Shown here one piece after another: positions 8,061-11,472 of a stretch of DNA of 11,472 nucleotides. The position numbers and the translations under genes were made by a program. Source of the DNA: JBDKTH01 sp964558295. GTDB taxonomy: Bacteria; Planctomycetota; Planctomycetia; Pirellulales; Thermoguttaceae. The notes under the pieces are model-generated. The model saw only the letters and a program-made list of their open reading frames with translations, had not been told where the DNA came from and did not search any database. Position 1 is the stretch's first letter, and every line of letters begins with the position of its first letter. The stretch lies in NCBI GenBank assembly GCA_964558295.1, contig CAZLDQ010000186.1, positions 1 to 11,472 of the forward strand, read 5' to 3'.

Positions 8061-8170
8061 TGAAGGCTGAATGATACATGATGAATTGAAAGAACTGACG
8101 GAGCAACGTAGCGTGGCATTCGCCATCTATCATTCATCATTCAGCCTTTAGCATCCATCCTTCAGCCTTT
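8057..8170. repeat. Intergenic palindrome between the adaptor and protease genes
   Basis: The arms at about 8057-8086 and 8124-8153 pair imperfectly; their core, AAGGCTGAATGAT (8063-8075) with ATCATTCAGCCTT (8136-8148), is perfect. A second copy of TTCAGCCTTT (8140-8149) occurs at 8161-8170, just 5 nt before the next start codon. The left arm includes the stop codon of the adaptor gene (TGA 8058-8060). The element fills the whole gap between the genes, so the protease gene has no Shine-Dalgarno of its own. It resembles the palindrome at 2126-2270 in placement and general composition, but its words differ. It may modulate translation or mRNA stability within the operon. Confidence 0.65.
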
Positions 8171-8175
8171 CCCCT

Positions 8176-10410
8176 ATGGCCACTCTCCGCGACAGCCTGG
8201 TTTCTAGTTCCGCCCGTAAGCTGCCGATTCGCAAGCGGGCAGATCTCAGCGCGCGCCGGCAGCGGTATCATGGACAAAGCTACTGGGTCATCAAGGAGCC
8301 GGTCGGGCTGAACTATTTCCGCTTCCAGGAAGAGGAATACGCCATCCTCCAGATGCTCGACGGCGAGTCGAGTCTCGATGATATCAAGGAACGGTTCGAG
8401 GCCCAGTTCCCCCCGCAGAAAATCACCCTCGAGGAACTCCAACAGTTCCTCGGAATGCTGCACCGCAGCGGGCTGGTCGTCGTCAGCGTACCGGGGCAGG
8501 GAAAACAACTCAACAAACGCCGGTCCGAACGCCGCCGCAAGGAACTCCTCGGCGCGTTGACTAACATCCTCTGCATTCGCTTCAAAGGCTTCGACCCCGA
8601 TCGGCTGCTCACCCGGATGCTCCCCTACTTCCGCTGGCTCTTCTCGCCAGTAACGGTTGCCTTCTGCGTGTTGCTGGCCCTCGCCGCCTTGTCGCTGGTG
8701 CTCGTCGAGTTCGACGTCTTCCGCTCGAAACTCCCCGGCTTCTACCAGTTCTTCACTCCCTACAACGCCATCTGGCTGGCCGTCACGTTGGGGGCCACGA
8801 AGGTCATCCACGAATTTGGCCACGGCCTCTCCTGCAAATACTTTGGAGGCGAGTGCCACGAGATGGGCGTGATGTTCCTCGTGCTCACCCCCTGCCTCTA
8901 CTGCAATGTGTCCGACTCCTGGATGTTGCCCAACAAATGGCATCGGGCGGCCATCGGCGCGGCCGGAATGTACATCGAAGTCGTCCTCGCCTCGCTGGCC
9001 ACCTTCGTCTGGTGGTTCAGTGAGCCGGGTATGCTGAACCACTTGGCGCTGAACACGATGTTCATCGCCTCGGTCAGCACCGTGCTGTTCAACGCCAACC
9101 CGTTGCTCCGCTACGACGGCTACTACATCCTTGCGGATATTACCGAGATCCCCAACCTCCGCCAAAAGGCCACTCAAATCCTCAGCCGTAAGCTCGGCTG
9201 GTGGTGTCTGGGGATCGAGCCCGTCGAAGATCCGTTCCTCCCCGAGCGGAACCAGGTCTTCTTCATGCTCTACACGGTCGCCTCGGTGTTCTACCGATGG
9301 TTCGTAATGATCTCGATCCTCCTCTTTCTCTACAAGGTCTTTGAACCCTACGGATTGAAGGTCATCGGGCAGGCCATGGTGATCATGTCGGTCTATGCAA
9401 TGGTCGTTCAACCGCTGTACCAACTGGGCAAGTACCTGCATGTGCCCGGGAGGCTGGACAAAGTGAAGAAAACCCGTGTTGCTGTCACCCTGGGCCTCAT
9501 CGCTGCTGCGATTGCCGCTGTGTTGTTTGTGCCGCTGCCGTTCCAAATCATCGCCACCATGGAAGTCCAAGCACGCGACGCCGATTCGATCTACGTCGAC
9601 GTGCCGGGAACGCTGGTCGAACTCCATGTCCGATCCGGGAGCCAGGTGGAAAAGGGGCAAACCTTGGCCCGCCTCAGCAATATCGACCTGGAACTGGAGA
9701 TCGTCAACTTGAAAAGCCAGCTTGCCCAGCAAAAGGCCCGGCTGGAAAGCCTCAAGCGGACCCGCTTCGGCAACCCCGAAGCCAGCCGCCATCTGCCCGC
9801 GGCCATCGAGGCCTTCGAAACACTCCAAGGGCAGTTGACGAAGAAAGAAGCCGATCTGCAACGCCTGCAACTCGTGGCCCGGACCGCCGGCACCGTGATG
9901 CCCCCGCCGTGGACCGAACCGCGCGAGGATCCTTCCGGCCAGTTGCCCCGTTGGTCCGGCATCCCCTTGGACGAGCGAAACCTCGGTGCCCTCTTGCCGG
10001 TCGACGTCCTCTTCTGCCAGGTCGGCGACCCCCACAAGCTCGAGGCGATTCTCGTCGTCGACCAGGCGGATATCCCCTTCGTCGAGTGTGGTCAGCGGGT
10101 CGAGATCAAGCTTGACGAACTCCCCCACGACGTCTTCGAGGGCCGAATTACCGAGGTTTCGCCCGACGCCCTGAAGGTCAGTTCCAAACGCCTCTCGACC
10201 AAAAGCGGCGGCGAACTGGCCACGAAAACCGACGAAGCCGGCGTGGAACGGCCGATGAGTCCCTCCTACCAGGTCCGCGTCCCTCTGGACGATCCCGACG
10301 GTCTTATGCGTCTCGGCCTCCGCGGTCGGGCCAAGATCCATGCCGACTGGCAAACCCTCGGCCAACGCATCTGGCGATTCATCACCAGCACCTTCAACTT
10401 CCGCCTCTAA
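8176..10410 (+). CDS. PqqD-like / M50 site-2 metalloprotease / HlyD fusion protein
   Basis: The product is 744 residues. An in-frame TAG at 8149-8151 fixes the start at ATG 8176. Residues ~30-106 look like a PqqD-type winged helix (FQEEEYAILQMLDGESSLDDI, split at 50-70), the fold that binds leader peptides in RiPP pathways. Residues ~155-420 form an M50 membrane protease: the zinc motif HEFGH at 212-216 and the second motif NPLLRYDGYY with D314 are intact, so it should be active. PCLYCNVSDSW (239-249) and cysteines 220, 227, 240 and 243 lie between them. Several TM helices surround the site. A further TM helix (about 434-455) leads to a HlyD adaptor with lipoyl halves near 470-502 and 566-576, a helical hairpin, and a beta barrel ending GLRGRAKI (714-721) with an amphipathic tail. 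Overall it resembles YydH-like 'peptide zinc metalloproteases'. I infer cleavage of a peptide at the membrane coupled to its export; the substrate is unknown. Confidence 0.85.
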   Translation: MATLRDSLVSSSARKLPIRKRADLSARRQRYHGQSYWVIKEPVGLNYFRFQEEEYAILQMLDGESSLDDIKERFEAQFPPQKITLEELQQFLGMLHRSGLVVVSVPGQGKQLNKRRSERRRKELLGALTNILCIRFKGFDPDRLLTRMLPYFRWLFSPVTVAFCVLLALAALSLVLVEFDVFRSKLPGFYQFFTPYNAIWLAVTLGATKVIHEFGHGLSCKYFGGECHEMGVMFLVLTPCLYCNVSDSWMLPNKWHRAAIGAAGMYIEVVLASLATFVWWFSEPGMLNHLALNTMFIASVSTVLFNANPLLRYDGYYILADITEIPNLRQKATQILSRKLGWWCLGIEPVEDPFLPERNQVFFMLYTVASVFYRWFVMISILLFLYKVFEPYGLKVIGQAMVIMSVYAMVVQPLYQLGKYLHVPGRLDKVKKTRVAVTLGLIAAAIAAVLFVPLPFQIIATMEVQARDADSIYVDVPGTLVELHVRSGSQVEKGQTLARLSNIDLELEIVNLKSQLAQQKARLESLKRTRFGNPEASRHLPAAIEAFETLQGQLTKKEADLQRLQLVARTAGTVMPPPWTEPREDPSGQLPRWSGIPLDERNLGALLPVDVLFCQVGDPHKLEAILVVDQADIPFVECGQRVEIKLDELPHDVFEGRITEVSPDALKVSSKRLSTKSGGELATKTDEAGVERPMSPSYQVRVPLDDPDGLMRLGLRGRAKIHADWQTLGQRIWRFITSTFNFRL

Positions 10411-11442
10411 TCAGATCGGCTTGACCGTCGTCACCCACAAAAACGGCTTGCCCGCTTCGTCCACGCGAATCTCGCTCTTCAGCTTGGCCTGAAACAGCGT
10501 CTTGCGCAACAGCAGACTGTAGGTCGTCCGGCTCTTCGGCAGGCTGACGATCATCTTCTCCGGCTCCACGCCGTGCCGGGCCAAAGCATTGTAATCCCAA
10601 AGCACGGGCAACTCCCCGCGTTTGCTAACCGCCTTAAGCACCTCGGTCACCGCCACACCTTGCACGTTGACGTTGAGGAATTCGAACATCACCGGGGCCA
10701 GATCACGCTCCGGCCTCTCCGACTTCCAGCCGACCGGCCAAATCTCCGCCTTGGGCTCCGCCTCGACCACCGCGTACTCGACGCCTGCGCCCGCCACGCG
10801 CGGCACCAAGCTTAACCCCAGTGGGCGAAGCACGTAGGCCAGCACCGTGCCACGCGAAAGACTGGCCAGGTCTTCGACGACCTTTTCGTCGGCTCCCGAA
10901 ACCTTCAACGCCTCCCGGCGCACGGGAAACTGCAACTGTCCGGCAATCTTGTCGATCACCTCCTGACGACTCCGCCCGTCCGTGGCAAAGCCCACTGCAA
11001 CGGCCAGTTCCTTGTGCACCTGCTGGTACTGCACGACATCGAGCCCAAAAGCCGTTTTCTGCGGGCGCGTCTCTTCTGGCCCCTGCCGGGCAAGGTCGTC
11101 GAGCCACCGGTTCAATTGTCCCAGTTCTCCCAGAGTGAATCGCCGGCCCGGCAATTGCAGCACATCATCCGACGCAATGACCCCTTTGACCGCGTAGAGC
11201 GGCCGCTCCGGCGTACCGTGGTTCTCCAGACTCGGCTGGTCAAACGGTTGCTTGACGCGAAGCCGCACGTCGGTGATCCCTGCTTGAGCCAGTCGTCGCA
11301 TCCACTCCTGCTGTGCGGTCACCGACACCCGTTCCTCAGTCACCAGTTCCAACGCGACCCGCCCTTGCGCCCCAACCAGCCCAGGCGTCACACCAAGCAG
11401 AACCAGTCCCACGACTCCGACCATCTTCCCACATGAACGCAT
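10411..11442 (-). CDS. Secreted hypothetical protein with two STN/secretin-like repeats
   Basis: The product is 343 residues. The ATG at 11442 is preceded by a strong ribosome binding site, whereas an in-frame ATG nine codons upstream (11469) has none and would extend the signal peptide with extra charged residues. The signal peptide runs to about residue 25 (VGA, then QGRVAL). Two segments look like the short N-terminal domain of secretins/TonB receptors: about 154-229 (KIAGQLQFPV, then TVLAYVLRPLGLSLVPR, then VEYAVVEAEP) and 250-343 (LNVNVQGVAVTEVLKAVSKR, then TYSLLLRKTLFQAKL, then PFLWVTT). The usual pattern is a helix-strand unit, then 'x-LxxxLxxxGLxxx', then a final strand. No beta-barrel or TM segment follows, so it is not a secretin itself. 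It converges on the protease gene with adjoining stop codons. The family assignment is tentative and the role unknown; a periplasmic or envelope scaffold is possible. Confidence 0.7.
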   Translation of the reverse strand: MRSCGKMVGVVGLVLLGVTPGLVGAQGRVALELVTEERVSVTAQQEWMRRLAQAGITDVRLRVKQPFDQPSLENHGTPERPLYAVKGVIASDDVLQLPGRRFTLGELGQLNRWLDDLARQGPEETRPQKTAFGLDVVQYQQVHKELAVAVGFATDGRSRQEVIDKIAGQLQFPVRREALKVSGADEKVVEDLASLSRGTVLAYVLRPLGLSLVPRVAGAGVEYAVVEAEPKAEIWPVGWKSERPERDLAPVMFEFLNVNVQGVAVTEVLKAVSKRGELPVLWDYNALARHGVEPEKMIVSLPKSRTTYSLLLRKTLFQAKLKSEIRVDEAGKPFLWVTTVKPI

Positions 11443-11447
11443 CTTGG

Positions 11448-11455
11448 CTCCTCCC
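11448..11455 (-). promoter_or_regulatory. Strong Shine-Dalgarno deciding the start at 11442
   Basis: On the minus strand the sequence GGGAGGAG is followed by CCAAG and the ATG at 11442, a near-ideal ribosome binding site with 5-nt spacing. It is the best Shine-Dalgarno in the window and selects this start over the in-frame ATG at 11469. Confidence 0.7.
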
Positions 11456-11472
11456 ACGGCGCACCGCACGAC

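Noticed and set aside
8137..10365. 742-codon open frame antisense to the protease gene
   Set aside because: It mirrors the codon bias of the plus-strand gene, which has clear protease and adaptor motifs. The antisense product is low-complexity acidic sequence with no recognisable domain. The same applies to antisense frames at 2828-3727 and 5195-6100.
1..11472. CRISPR arrays, tRNA/rRNA genes, insertion-sequence transposases, phage genes
   Set aside because: None seen on either strand. The only repeats are the two intergenic palindromes and their internal short direct repeats.

Overview
The window looks like chromosome from a high-GC planctomycete (Planctomycetota, probably Pirellulales-like). 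Three things suggest this. First, a BatA-type VWA membrane protein is followed by a second VWA protein with a glutamine-amidotransferase-like half. Second, a trio of HlyD-type adaptor genes includes one fused to GAF domains and one fused to an M50 protease. Third, intergenic palindromes are built from AATGACGAATG-like and CATTCAGCCTTT-like words that I associate with planctomycete genomes. The taxonomic call is inference; no rRNA gene or other marker is present.

Layout. (1) nt 2-4558, + strand: two large inner-membrane VWA proteins with the same plan (two N-terminal TM helices, VWA, amidotransferase-like region, C-terminal TM helix). The first lacks its start at the window edge. A ~145-nt imperfect palindrome (2126-2270) lies between them and includes the first gene's stop codon. 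By analogy with Bat/MoxR loci, a MoxR ATPase and a DUF58 protein may lie upstream, outside the window. (2) nt 4559-5044: 486 nt without a convincing gene, holding a GC-rich hairpin and an AT-rich island of stacked small palindromes with a TATAAT hexamer. This is the likely promoter/leader of the next operon. (3) nt 5045-10410, + strand: three periplasmic-adaptor genes of different topology. They are a GAF-GAF-TM-HlyD protein, a secreted HlyD protein with a signal peptide, and a PqqD-like/M50 site-2 protease/HlyD fusion. A second palindrome (8057-8170) separates the last two. (4) nt 10411-11442, - strand: a secreted protein with two secretin/STN-like repeats. Its stop codon abuts the stop codon of the protease gene with no base between.

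How they may work together. The adaptor trio is the most interesting part. It combines a cytoplasmic sensor, a soluble periplasmic adaptor and a membrane protease carrying a peptide-recognition-like domain and its own adaptor arm. I infer a regulated trans-envelope system that processes and/or exports peptides. No ABC or RND pump, TolC-like channel or precursor peptide is visible in the window, so these partners would have to be encoded elsewhere. The VWA pair is probably a separate transcription unit with an envelope-stress or complex-assembly role, which is not proven by the sequence.
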